Notes under the pieces: generated by a model
Seen by the model: only the letters and a program-made list of their open reading frames with translations
The model's database searches: none
Told to the model about the DNA's origin: nothing
Program-made: the position numbers and the translations under genes
From: Streptomyces cirratus
GTDB taxonomy: Bacteria > Actinomycetota > Actinomycetes > Streptomycetales > Streptomycetaceae
Assembly (NCBI RefSeq): GCF_014650775.1
Contig: NZ_BMVP01000002.1
Coordinates: forward strand, 868,001-932,000
Length of the DNA: 64,000 nt
Direction of reading: 5' to 3'
Shown here: positions 37,329 to 45,308 of the stretch, piece after piece
Position numbering within the stretch: the first letter of the stretch is position 1
Layout of the letters: each line of letters opens with the position of its first letter

Positions 37329-39716
37329 TCAGGCCGCCACCCGCAGCAGCAGCACCGCCCGCGCCGGGACCGTCAGCCGCTCGCCGCCCCGGTGGCGGGT
37401 GCCGGGCGGCGCCGCCTGCTCCTCCCGCGAGGTGTCGAGCACCAGCTCGTACGCCGCCGCCCACGGCGCGCCCGGCAGCATCCACTCCACCGGCCGGTCC
37501 CCGGCGTGGAGCAACGCCAGGAAGCTGTCGTCGCTCACCTGCCGCCCGCACTCGTCGCGGCCCGGGATGTCCCGGCCCGACAGGTACAGGCCCAGCGCCG
37601 CGGCGGGCGCGTACCAGTCCCGCTCGGTCATCTCCGTGCCCGCCGGGGTGAACCAGGCCAGGTCGCGCAGGCCGTCCGCGTCCTGGGCGCGCCCCGAGAA
37701 GAACGCCCGCCTGCGCAGCACCGGATGCTCCCGGCGCAGCGCCGTCAGCCGGGTGGTCAGCGCGAACAGCTCGCGCCAGGACGGGTCCTCCAGCAGCGAC
37801 CAATCCAGCCAGCTCGTCGCGTTGTCCTGGCAGTACGCGTTGTTGTTGCCGCCCTGTGTCCGGCCGAACTCGTCGCCCGCGACCAGCATCGGCACCCCCG
37901 TCGACAGCAGCAGCGTGGTGAGCAGGTTGCGCAGCTGCCGCCGGCGCAGCGCCCCGATCCGGGGGTCGTCCGTCTCGCCCTCCGCCCCGCAGTTCCACGA
38001 CCGGTTGTCGTTGGTGCCGTCCCGGCCGTCCTCCCCGTTGGCCTCGTTGTGCTTGCGCTCGTACGACACCAGGTCCCGCAGCGTGAAACCGTCGTGCGCG
38101 GTCACGAAGTTCACCGAGGCGTACGGGCGCCGGCCGCCCCACGCGTAGAGGTCGCTCGACCCCGACAGCCGGTACCCCAGATCGCGTACGTCGGGCAGAG
38201 CGCCGCGCCAGAAGTCCCGGACGGCGTCCCGGTAGCGGTCGTTCCACTCCGTCCACAGGGGCGGGAACGCGCCCACCTGGTAGCCGCCCGAGCCCACGTC
38301 CCACGGCTCCGCGATCAGCTTGACCCGCCGCAGCACCGGGTCCTGGGCGATCACCGCGAGGAACGGCGACAGCATGTCCACGTCGTGCATGGAGCGGGCC
38401 AGGGCCGCCGCCAGGTCGAAGCGGAAGCCGTCGACCCCCATCTCCGTCACCCAGTAGCGCAGTGAGTCGGTGATCAGCCGCAGCACGTTCGGCCGCCCCG
38501 CGTGCAGGGTGTTGCCACAGCCCGTGTAGTCCGCGTACCGGCGCTGGTCGTTCTGGAGCCGGTAGTAGCCCCTGTTGTCGATCCCGCGCAGGGACAGGGT
38601 CGGCCCCAGCTCGCCCGCCTCCGCCGTGTGGTTGTAGACCACGTCGAGGATGACCTCGATCCCGGCCGCGTGCAGCGCCCGCACCATCCGCTTGAACTCG
38701 CCGACCTGCTGACCGGCCGTGCCGCTGGAGGAGTACGCGGCGTGCGGGGCGAAGTAGCCGATCGAGTTGTAGCCCCAGTAGTTGCGCATCCCGCGGCGCA
38801 GCAAGTGGTCCTCGTGCGCGAACTGGTGCACCGGCAGCAGCTCCACCGCCGTCACCCCGAGGCGGGTCAGGTGCTCGATCGCCGCGGGATGGGCGAGCCC
38901 CGCGTAGGTGCCGCGCAGCTGCTCGGGAACACGCGGGTGGCGCATCGTGAACCCGCGCACGTGCAGCTCGTAGATCACCGAATCGGCCCACGGCGTCTTC
39001 GGCCGGACGTCGTCCGCCCAGTCGTCGTCATCGTGGACCACGACGCCCTTGGGGACGTGCGGGGCCGAGTCGCGGTCGTCGCGCACGGTGTCGGCGATGT
39101 ACTGCTGCGGCCAGTCCCGCACGTGGCCGTACACCTCCGGCGGCAGCGCCCCGTAGTCGTTGCCCGGGCGTGCGTCCACGGCCCGCGCGTAGGGGTCCAG
39201 GAGCAGCTTCGCCGGATTGTGGCGGGCGCCCGTCCAGGGGTCCCAGCGGCCGTGCACCCGGAACCCGTAACGCTGCCCGGGCCGCACGCCGGGGACGAAG
39301 CCGTGCCAGATCTCGTGGGTGAGTTCCGTCAGGGAACAGCGCGTCTGGGCGCCCTGACCGTCGAACAGGCAGAGCTCCACCGCCTCCGCGCCCGGCGCCC
39401 ACAGCGCGAAGTTGGTGCCCGCGACGCCCTCCGGGCCCGACCGGTAGCGGGCACCCAGCGGGTGCGAGGAGCCCGGCCACACCGGCGGCCCCGGGGGCGC
39501 CGGCACCCGTGCGGTCCGACCCGCCGGCCGGCCGGCGGCCTGCCCGTTGACACCGTTGAGGCCAGGGGCGCCGTCGACGCCGTCGACCAGCCCGTTCGGC
39601 CGGTCCAGCGGATGTCCGTCCGGCCGCCCGTCGACGGGCGGCGCGGGCACGCTCCCGTTGACCCGTACCTCTCCGGCGACGGTTTCCACCGCCTCTTGCT
39701 CGGCTGCGCTCGACAC
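37329..39716 (-). CDS. glgX: Glycogen debranching enzyme
   Basis: Hydrolyses alpha-1,6 branches in limit dextrins left by GlgP. The 795-residue protein is GH13 (isoamylase type): an N-terminal Val/Gly/Asn/Pro-rich extension (about 1-85, with repeated LNGVNG-like words), a CBM48 (about 90-200), and the barrel with nucleophile Asp in DGFRFDLA, acid Glu in LIAEPWDVG and Asp in TAHDGFTL. The extension makes it longer than the common 650-720 residues. GTG 39716 has GGAGG six bases upstream. It lies 24 kb from the glgP/glgE cluster. Confidence 0.93.
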   Translation of the reverse strand: MSSAAEQEAVETVAGEVRVNGSVPAPPVDGRPDGHPLDRPNGLVDGVDGAPGLNGVNGQAAGRPAGRTARVPAPPGPPVWPGSSHPLGARYRSGPEGVAGTNFALWAPGAEAVELCLFDGQGAQTRCSLTELTHEIWHGFVPGVRPGQRYGFRVHGRWDPWTGARHNPAKLLLDPYARAVDARPGNDYGALPPEVYGHVRDWPQQYIADTVRDDRDSAPHVPKGVVVHDDDDWADDVRPKTPWADSVIYELHVRGFTMRHPRVPEQLRGTYAGLAHPAAIEHLTRLGVTAVELLPVHQFAHEDHLLRRGMRNYWGYNSIGYFAPHAAYSSSGTAGQQVGEFKRMVRALHAAGIEVILDVVYNHTAEAGELGPTLSLRGIDNRGYYRLQNDQRRYADYTGCGNTLHAGRPNVLRLITDSLRYWVTEMGVDGFRFDLAAALARSMHDVDMLSPFLAVIAQDPVLRRVKLIAEPWDVGSGGYQVGAFPPLWTEWNDRYRDAVRDFWRGALPDVRDLGYRLSGSSDLYAWGGRRPYASVNFVTAHDGFTLRDLVSYERKHNEANGEDGRDGTNDNRSWNCGAEGETDDPRIGALRRRQLRNLLTTLLLSTGVPMLVAGDEFGRTQGGNNNAYCQDNATSWLDWSLLEDPSWRELFALTTRLTALRREHPVLRRRAFFSGRAQDADGLRDLAWFTPAGTEMTERDWYAPAAALGLYLSGRDIPGRDECGRQVSDDSFLALLHAGDRPVEWMLPGAPWAAAYELVLDTSREEQAAPPGTRHRGGERLTVPARAVLLLRVAA

Positions 39717-39886
39717 TGCCCGCCTCCACGGCTCTCGGTACCTGCGGGGGCAGGGGAGTGCGGCCCCGGCGTCCCGGCCCGGGCCCGCCCCCGTCTGGTC
39801 CTTCACACTGTTCTGCCCGAACTGCCCGGCCCGGAACGTCGGCCGCGCCCACGTTTCCCCCCGAGGGGGCCGGTCGTTGGAAGGGC

Positions 39887-41116
39887 GTGACTCTTCTGAC
39901 GAGGCGGGCAGCGGCGGGCTTGGCGGCCGTCGCGGTGTGGGCGGCCCTGCTGGGCGGTCTGAGCGGCTGTACCAAGGACGGCCGCTCACCGGTCGAGATC
40001 CAGCTGCCCGGAAAACCCCGGTCGCCGGACGAGGCCATCCGGATCACCCCCGAGGACAACGCCAAGGGGGTGCCCGCCGACGGCCCGCTGACCGTCAAGG
40101 TCGCCGAGGGGCGGCTGGAGCGGGTGGTGGTCACCAAGGTCGAGGACGCCCAGGAGGAGCGGGTCCCGGGGGACATCGCCGAAGACGGGCTCAGCTGGAG
40201 CCCCGACCCGGCGGCCGGACGGCTCGCGCTCGCGGCCAAGTACACCGTCGACGTGGTGGCCGTCGACGGACACGACCGCCGTCAGGCCCGGCACACCACC
40301 TTCACCACCTACGTGCCCGAGGAGCGGTTCATCGGCTACTTCCGGCCCGAGAACCGCTCCACCGTGGGCACCGGCATGATCATCTCCTTCCGGTTCAACC
40401 GCTCCATCAAGCAGCGCGCCGCCGTGGAACGGGCCATCACCGTCACCTCCGTACCCGCCGTGAAGGTCGTCGGCCACTGGTTCGGCGCCGACCGCCTCGA
40501 CTTCCGGCCCAGGGAGTACTGGAAGCCCGGCACCGAGGTCACCATCCGGATGAACCTCCGCGACGTCGAGGGCGCGCCCGGCGCGTACGGCATCCAGGAC
40601 AAGACGGTCACCTTCAAGGTCGGCCGTTCGCAGGTCTCCACCGTGGACGCGGCCGCGCACACCATGGAGGTCCGCCGTGAGGGACAGCTGTTGCAGACGC
40701 TGCCCATCACCGCGGGCGCACCCAAGAACACCACCTACAACGGGAAGATGGTGGTGATGGAGATGTTCGACGTGACCCGCATGAACGGTCAGACCGTCGG
40801 CTTCGGGGGCGAGTACGACATCCCCGACGTCCCGCACGCCATGCGGCTCACCACCTCGGGCACCTTCCTGCACGGCAACTACTGGGCCAGCCCCGACACC
40901 TTCGGCACCCTCAACACCAGCCACGGCTGCGTGGGCCTGCGCGACGACAAGGGCGGCGGCTCCGACACCCCGGCGGGCTGGTTCTTCGACCGCTCGCTGG
41001 TCGGGGACGTGGTCGAGGTCGTCAACTCGCAGGACAAGACGGTGGCGCCGGACAACGGCCTGGGCGGCTGGAACCTCTCCTGGGCCGACTGGACCGCCGG
41101 CTCCGCCACCGGCTGA
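39887..41116 (+). CDS. L,D-transpeptidase lipoprotein (first of tandem pair)
   Basis: Cross-links peptidoglycan by a 3-3 bond outside the membrane. The 409 residues have a lipobox (LSGC, Cys about residue 28), an Ig-like LDT domain (about 60-245) and a YkuD domain with the catalytic motif HGNYW...SHGCVGL, Cys348. GTG 39887 is used as the only start before the signal peptide; the nearby GGAAGG is only two bases away, so initiation may be weak or leaderless. The next gene is a paralogue that keeps the same domain order. Divergent from glgX. Confidence 0.92.
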   Translation: MTLLTRRAAAGLAAVAVWAALLGGLSGCTKDGRSPVEIQLPGKPRSPDEAIRITPEDNAKGVPADGPLTVKVAEGRLERVVVTKVEDAQEERVPGDIAEDGLSWSPDPAAGRLALAAKYTVDVVAVDGHDRRQARHTTFTTYVPEERFIGYFRPENRSTVGTGMIISFRFNRSIKQRAAVERAITVTSVPAVKVVGHWFGADRLDFRPREYWKPGTEVTIRMNLRDVEGAPGAYGIQDKTVTFKVGRSQVSTVDAAAHTMEVRREGQLLQTLPITAGAPKNTTYNGKMVVMEMFDVTRMNGQTVGFGGEYDIPDVPHAMRLTTSGTFLHGNYWASPDTFGTLNTSHGCVGLRDDKGGGSDTPAGWFFDRSLVGDVVEVVNSQDKTVAPDNGLGGWNLSWADWTAGSATG

Positions 41117-41279
41117 GGGCCAGGTGACGGCAGGGGTGCGGAACGGGCGCGGGAGGACACGGCCCGCACTCCAGTTGGGACGGAACGGTGACAAGACCGT
41201 GCCTTCACGTGATCTCCCCATGTGATTTCCTGTCGACAAGCGCGCGACTGTCCGCGCGGGGGACATGGGGAGAACAAGA

Positions 41280-42506
41280 GTGAACCTGCAGCCGATTCGC
41301 GGCCGCGTCCGCACCGGCCTGCCGGCCCTTCTGCTGGGAGCGGCCCTGCTGTTCACCAGCGCGTGCAGCGGCGGCGGAGACAGCGGGGGCGGCGCCGGTG
41401 ACAACGCCGGCGGCAAGGGCGGTGGCAAGACCGGCACCGAAGCGTCCAAGGCCGTGGTCAACGTCAAGCCCGACGACGGCTCCAAGGAGGTCGCCACGAG
41501 CGGCGTCCTCAAGATATCCAGCACCGGCGGCAAGCTCACCACGGTGACGGTCGCCGACACCAAGGGCAACGCGGTCGACGGCAAGATGGGCGCCGACGGG
41601 GCCAGCTGGGAGCCCGCGCGCAACCTGGCCGCCGCCACCGAATACAAGGTGCACGTGGTCGCCAAGGACGAGGCGGGCCGGGAGTCCGCCAAGGACACCA
41701 CCTTCACCACCCTCACGCCGACGAACACCTTCGTCGGCCACTACGCGCCCGAGGACGGGGACACCGTCGGCGTGGGCATGCCCGTGTCGATCAACTTCAC
41801 CCGGGGCATCACCAACACCGAGGCCGTCGAGAAGGCCATCACCGTCACGGCGGAGCCGAACGTGCCGGTCGAGGGCCACTGGTTCGGCAACGACCGCCTC
41901 GACTTCCGCCCCGAGAAGTACTGGGCCGCGGGCACCAAGGTCACCGTGAAGATCGCCCTCGACGGGGTCGAAGGCCGCCCGGGCGTCTACGGCAAGCAGA
42001 CCCGTACCGTGCACTTCACCATCGGCCGCTCCCAGGTCTCCACGGTCGACGCGAGCGCGCACACGATGGAGGTCGTCCGCGACGGCCAGGTGCTCAAGAA
42101 CCTGCCGATCACCGCGGGCGCCCCGTCGACCACCACGTACAACGGGCAGATGGTCATCAGCGAGAAGTACAAGGTGACCCGGATGAACGGCGCCACCGTC
42201 GGCTTCGGCGGCGAGTACGACATCTCCGACGTCCCGCACGCCATGCGCCTGTCGAACTCCGGCACCTTCGTGCACGGCAACTACTGGGCCTCCAGCAGCA
42301 CGTTCGGCTCGGAGAACGTCAGCCACGGCTGCGTCGGCCTCAAGGACGCGCGCGGCGCCGGTGACGACGACCAGCCCGCCGCCTGGTTCTTCAACGAGTC
42401 CTTGATCGGCGACGTGGTCGTCGTGAAGAACTCCAAGGACAAGCAGATCGCCCCGGACAACGGCCTCAACGGCTGGAACATGGACTGGTCGGAGTGGATC
42501 AAGTAG
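41280..42506 (+). CDS. L,D-transpeptidase lipoprotein (second of tandem pair)
   Basis: A paralogue of the preceding protein, with 408 residues. The lipobox is TSAC (Cys about 29), then a Gly/Ser/Lys-rich linker (GGGDSGGGAG), Ig-like domain (about 55-240) and YkuD domain with catalytic Cys351 in SHGCVGL. Blocks such as GRSQVSTVDA and TVGFGGEYDI are shared nearly unchanged with the upstream copy, pointing to tandem duplication. GTG 41280 has GGGGAGAAC upstream. It has its own 163-bp leader, so the two may be regulated separately. A strong terminator follows. Confidence 0.93.
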   Translation: MNLQPIRGRVRTGLPALLLGAALLFTSACSGGGDSGGGAGDNAGGKGGGKTGTEASKAVVNVKPDDGSKEVATSGVLKISSTGGKLTTVTVADTKGNAVDGKMGADGASWEPARNLAAATEYKVHVVAKDEAGRESAKDTTFTTLTPTNTFVGHYAPEDGDTVGVGMPVSINFTRGITNTEAVEKAITVTAEPNVPVEGHWFGNDRLDFRPEKYWAAGTKVTVKIALDGVEGRPGVYGKQTRTVHFTIGRSQVSTVDASAHTMEVVRDGQVLKNLPITAGAPSTTTYNGQMVISEKYKVTRMNGATVGFGGEYDISDVPHAMRLSNSGTFVHGNYWASSSTFGSENVSHGCVGLKDARGAGDDDQPAAWFFNESLIGDVVVVKNSKDKQIAPDNGLNGWNMDWSEWIK

Positions 42507-42525
42507 TCCGCTCCCGTACGTGATC

Positions 42526-42562
42526 GGTGGCCCGGTGCTGTGACCCACAGCACCGGGCCACC
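42526..42562 (+). terminator. Terminator after the L,D-transpeptidases
   Basis: Arms 42526-42542 and 42546-42562 (GGTGGCCCGGTGCTGTG and complement) pair over 17 bp with a 3-base loop. Confidence 0.88.
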
Positions 42563-42591
42563 CGGCGTTAACCGGCACTAACCTTCCCCGT

Positions 42592-43359
42592 ATGACCCTC
42601 TCTCTCGAAGTCTCCGAAGGCGTCGGCACCCTGCGTCTGGACCGCCCTCCCATGAACGCCCTGGACATCGCCACCCAGGACCGGCTGCGCGAGCTCGCGG
42701 CGGAGGCCACCGACCGCGCCGACGTCCGCGCGGTGATCCTCTACGGCGGCGAGAAGGTGTTCGCGGCCGGCGCGGACATCAAGGAGATGCAGACGATGGA
42801 CCACGCGGCCATGGTCGCCCGGTCCCGCGGGCTCCAGGACGCCTTCACCGCCGTCGCGCGGATCCCCAAGCCGGTCGTCGCGGCCGTCACCGGCTACGCC
42901 CTCGGCGGCGGTTGCGAGCTGGCGCTGTGCGCCGACTACCGGATCGCGGCCGACAACGCCAAGCTCGGCCAGCCCGAGATCCTGCTCGGCCTGATCCCGG
43001 GCGCCGGCGGCACCCAGCGGCTGTCCCGGCTGATCGGTCCCTCCAAGGCCAAGGACCTCATCTTCACCGGCCGCATGGTCAAGGCCGACGAGGCGCTCGC
43101 CCTGGGGCTCGTTGACCGGGTCGTGCCGGCCGCCGAGGTGTACGAGCAGGCGCACGCCTGGGCGGCGAAGCTCGCGCAGGGACCGGCCCTCGCGCTGCGC
43201 GCCGCCAAGGAGTGCGTGGACGCCGGGCTGGAGGCGGACATCGACACCGGGCTCACCATCGAACGCAACTGGTTCGCCGGTCTGTTCGCAACGGAGGACC
43301 GCGAGCGCGGGATGCGCAGCTTCGTGGAGGAGGGACCCGGCAAGGCCAAGTTCCTCTGA
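42592..43359 (+). CDS. Enoyl-CoA hydratase/isomerase family protein
   Basis: A 255-residue crotonase-fold enzyme. The oxyanion-hole segment AAGADIKEM and ALGGGCELAL (first catalytic Glu) and GQPEILLGLIPGAGGTQRL (second catalytic Glu) are intact, so hydration of trans-2-enoyl-CoA in beta-oxidation is the best guess. The ATG lies 29 bp past the transpeptidase terminator; no good ribosome site is seen, so it may be leaderless. Alone in its unit; substrate length unknown. Confidence 0.9.
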   Translation: MTLSLEVSEGVGTLRLDRPPMNALDIATQDRLRELAAEATDRADVRAVILYGGEKVFAAGADIKEMQTMDHAAMVARSRGLQDAFTAVARIPKPVVAAVTGYALGGGCELALCADYRIAADNAKLGQPEILLGLIPGAGGTQRLSRLIGPSKAKDLIFTGRMVKADEALALGLVDRVVPAAEVYEQAHAWAAKLAQGPALALRAAKECVDAGLEADIDTGLTIERNWFAGLFATEDRERGMRSFVEEGPGKAKFL

Positions 43360-43440
43360 GTCGCGGCCGGTTGTGACCGGTTCCCGGCCGGTTCCTCCTT
43401 GGGGGTGGATTAGCCGGGCCTTAAGGGGGCCTTAAGGCGA

Positions 43441-43470
43441 ACCGGTGATCCACTCCACGTGATCACCGGT
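43441..43470. terminator. Perfect inverted repeat, likely terminator of the hydratase
   Basis: ACCGGTGATC (43441-43450) and GATCACCGGT (43461-43470) are exact complements around 10 bases. Two direct copies of GGGCCTTAAGG stand just upstream. It could instead be an operator for the next gene. Confidence 0.55.
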
Positions 43471-43621
43471 GTGCGCCGTGTCACCCCAGGTCGGACCGGT
43501 GGCGCGGCCCCCTGATTGCCTTCCGCATATGCCGGAACGCCCCCTGGGAGTCGGTGGAACCCGGGGGGTGTTTTCCCGCGGAACGGCCCGGAGCGGCGGT
43601 GCGGCCGTCCATGATGGGTGC

Positions 43622-44128
43622 ATGGCGGGCCTGGAGGGTGTGGAACAGCCGCGGCAGCAGCGCGGCAGCGCTTCGGCGGTACGGATCGCGGCGGCTCTTG
43701 AGGAGGAACAGGGCCTCAGGGCCCTGGAGTTGTACGGGAACCCCGCCGAGGCGGAAGTCACGCTGCCGTCCATGCCCGAATCGGCCGGTACGGCGCGCCG
43801 GCTGACCCAGTCCGTGGTGATCCGGCTGTGGGGCCTGTCGCCGCAGATCGCCGAGCACACCGTCCTGCTGGTCTCCGAACTCGTCGGCAACGCCGTGCGG
43901 CACACCGGGGCGCGGTCGTTCGGCTTACGGCTGGTGCGCCGCCGCGGGTGGATCCGGGCCGAGGTGCGCGACCCCTCGCGGGGGCTGCCCTGTCTGATGC
44001 CGGTCCACGAGATGGACACCACGGGCCGGGGTCTCTTCCTCGTGGACAAGCTGTCCGACCGCTGGGGCGCCGACCTGTTGCCGCGCGGCAAGATCACCTG
44101 GTTCGAGATGCGGGTGGCGGACCGCTGA
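43622..44128 (+). CDS. Anti-sigma-factor-like ATP-binding protein with a TTA codon
   Basis: A 168-residue HATPase_c protein of the RsbW/SpoIIAB-like group common in Streptomyces, possibly binding a sigma or anti-anti-sigma factor. The N-box ELVGNAVRH (about 89-97) and the G-box GRGLFLVDKLS (about 137-147) are intact. Leu102 is encoded by TTA at 43925-43927, the codon read by the bldA tRNA; I found no other in-frame TTA in this window. ATG 43622 gives the normal length for this group; the ribosome site is weak (GATGGG). Its partner is not adjacent. Confidence 0.88.
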   Translation: MAGLEGVEQPRQQRGSASAVRIAAALEEEQGLRALELYGNPAEAEVTLPSMPESAGTARRLTQSVVIRLWGLSPQIAEHTVLLVSELVGNAVRHTGARSFGLRLVRRRGWIRAEVRDPSRGLPCLMPVHEMDTTGRGLFLVDKLSDRWGADLLPRGKITWFEMRVADR

Positions 44129-44154
44129 GGCGCGCGGAAGCCGTCGGAACGCCG

Positions 44155-44237
44155 GAAACCCCCTGTCGCCGTGTGATGGGGGCGCCGCGGGGGTTTCAGG
44201 GGTGCGCCGAGGATCTGGGGGGGTGTGATCCTCGGCG
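44155..44237 (+). terminator. Two consecutive hairpins after the ATP-binding protein
   Basis: GAAACCCCC (44155-44163) pairs with GGGGGTTTC (44189-44197); then CGCCGAGGATC (44205-44215) pairs perfectly with GATCCTCGGCG (44227-44237). A double terminator is likely. Confidence 0.7.
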
Positions 44238-44522
44238 TGGGACTTCGCTCGGGTCAAAGGGAAGCCGTGATTCCGACTATGGCAGACGAGCGACCAAATG
44301 CCAAAAGCGCAAACTCGGACATAAGTGTGTATAACCTAAGAGTTCACAGCTAAATCCTAGGTGAGGTGACCTACTCGCCTCGTAATCTATGAATAAGTAT
44401 CGACCGCTCTGAGTGAATCGTTGATCACGTAGCGGACGGCTCGCTCGCCGGGGCCTGCCTGGGGCAGACGGCGAACTGGGTCAATCAGCCTGTAAAGGGG
44501 CGTACGGACCTTAAATGGGCGG
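44238..44522 (+). promoter_or_regulatory. AT-rich leader ahead of the deacetylase-like operon
   Basis: From about 44270 to 44420 the sequence is far richer in A and T than anything else in the window (ATAAGTGTGTATAACCTAAG, GAATAAGTAT). It includes TATAAC-like -10 candidates and the pairable GAGGTGA/TCGCCTC around 44361-44382. No open gene is present. It is probably a long promoter/leader; an untranslated RNA is possible. Confidence 0.5.
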
Positions 44523-45308
44523 GTGCACTGCTACCCGGACCGTCGATCTGCCCTCCTCGCCGGTGCCGCGGTCGCCGCCGGTGCCCTCACCGCCGCCTGT
44601 GGGACCGCGACGGCGCCCAAGGCGCCCGCCTCCGCCGCCGCCACCCCCACCGCCGCCGGACCCGCCCCGGCGGCCGCCGCCCCGGGCCCGCGCCGGTTCG
44701 CCGGTCAGCCCGTGGAGATCGGGCACGGCTCCCGGGACCGCCCCCGCATCGCCCTCACCTTCCACGGCAACGGCGACCCCGCGACGGGGCGCGCGGTCCT
44801 CGCCGAAGCCGAGCGCGCGGGCGCTCGTGTCACCGTACTGGCGATCGGCACCTGGCTCGACGAGCACCCCGACATGGCCCGCCGGGTCCTGGACGGCGGG
44901 CACGAGCTCGGCAACCACACCCAGCGCCACCTCGCCATCAACTCCATGCCGGAGGAAGAGGCCTACGCGGAGATCACCGGATGCGCCCAACGCCTCAGGC
45001 GCCTCACCGGCTCGATCGGCACCTGGTTCCGCCCCTCGCAGACCCAGTACGCGACCCCCCTCGTCCAGGAGCTCGCCCAGAGGGCCGGCTACCCGCACGT
45101 CCTCTCGTACGACGTGGACTCCCTCGACTTCACCTCGCCCGGCGCCGCGGCCGTCATCCGCAACGTCACCGGGACGATCCACGCCGGATCGGTGGTGAGC
45201 CTGCACTTCGGCTACGCGGACACGGTCGACGCGATGCCGCCCCTCCTCGAAGAACTCGCGCGTCGCCAACTGCGCGCGGTGACCACCACGGAGCTGCTGA
45301 CCCCATGA
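44523..45308 (+). CDS. Polysaccharide-deacetylase-like lipoprotein with altered motif 1
   Basis: A 261-residue exported protein. The N-terminus PDRRSALLAGAAVAAGALTAAC combines a twin-Arg pair (7-8) and a lipobox (Cys26), so it may be a Tat-exported lipoprotein. The NodB-like domain (about 75-255) keeps motif 2 (NHTQRH, metal His132 and His136), YDVDSLDF and VSLHFG. Motif 1, normally TFDDGP, is TFHGNGDP: both Asp residues are missing. GTG 44523 gives the only reasonable signal peptide; a ribosome site is not evident. It overlaps the next gene by ATGA. Confidence 0.85.
   Translation: MHCYPDRRSALLAGAAVAAGALTAACGTATAPKAPASAAATPTAAGPAPAAAAPGPRRFAGQPVEIGHGSRDRPRIALTFHGNGDPATGRAVLAEAERAGARVTVLAIGTWLDEHPDMARRVLDGGHELGNHTQRHLAINSMPEEEAYAEITGCAQRLRRLTGSIGTWFRPSQTQYATPLVQELAQRAGYPHVLSYDVDSLDFTSPGAAAVIRNVTGTIHAGSVVSLHFGYADTVDAMPPLLEELARRQLRAVTTTELLTP

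Noticed and set aside
44515..45198. Alternative frame starting ATG at 44515 in the deacetylase region
   Set aside because: It gives a Pro/Ser/Arg-rich shadow without a signal peptide; the GTG 44523 frame has a lipobox and NodB motifs.
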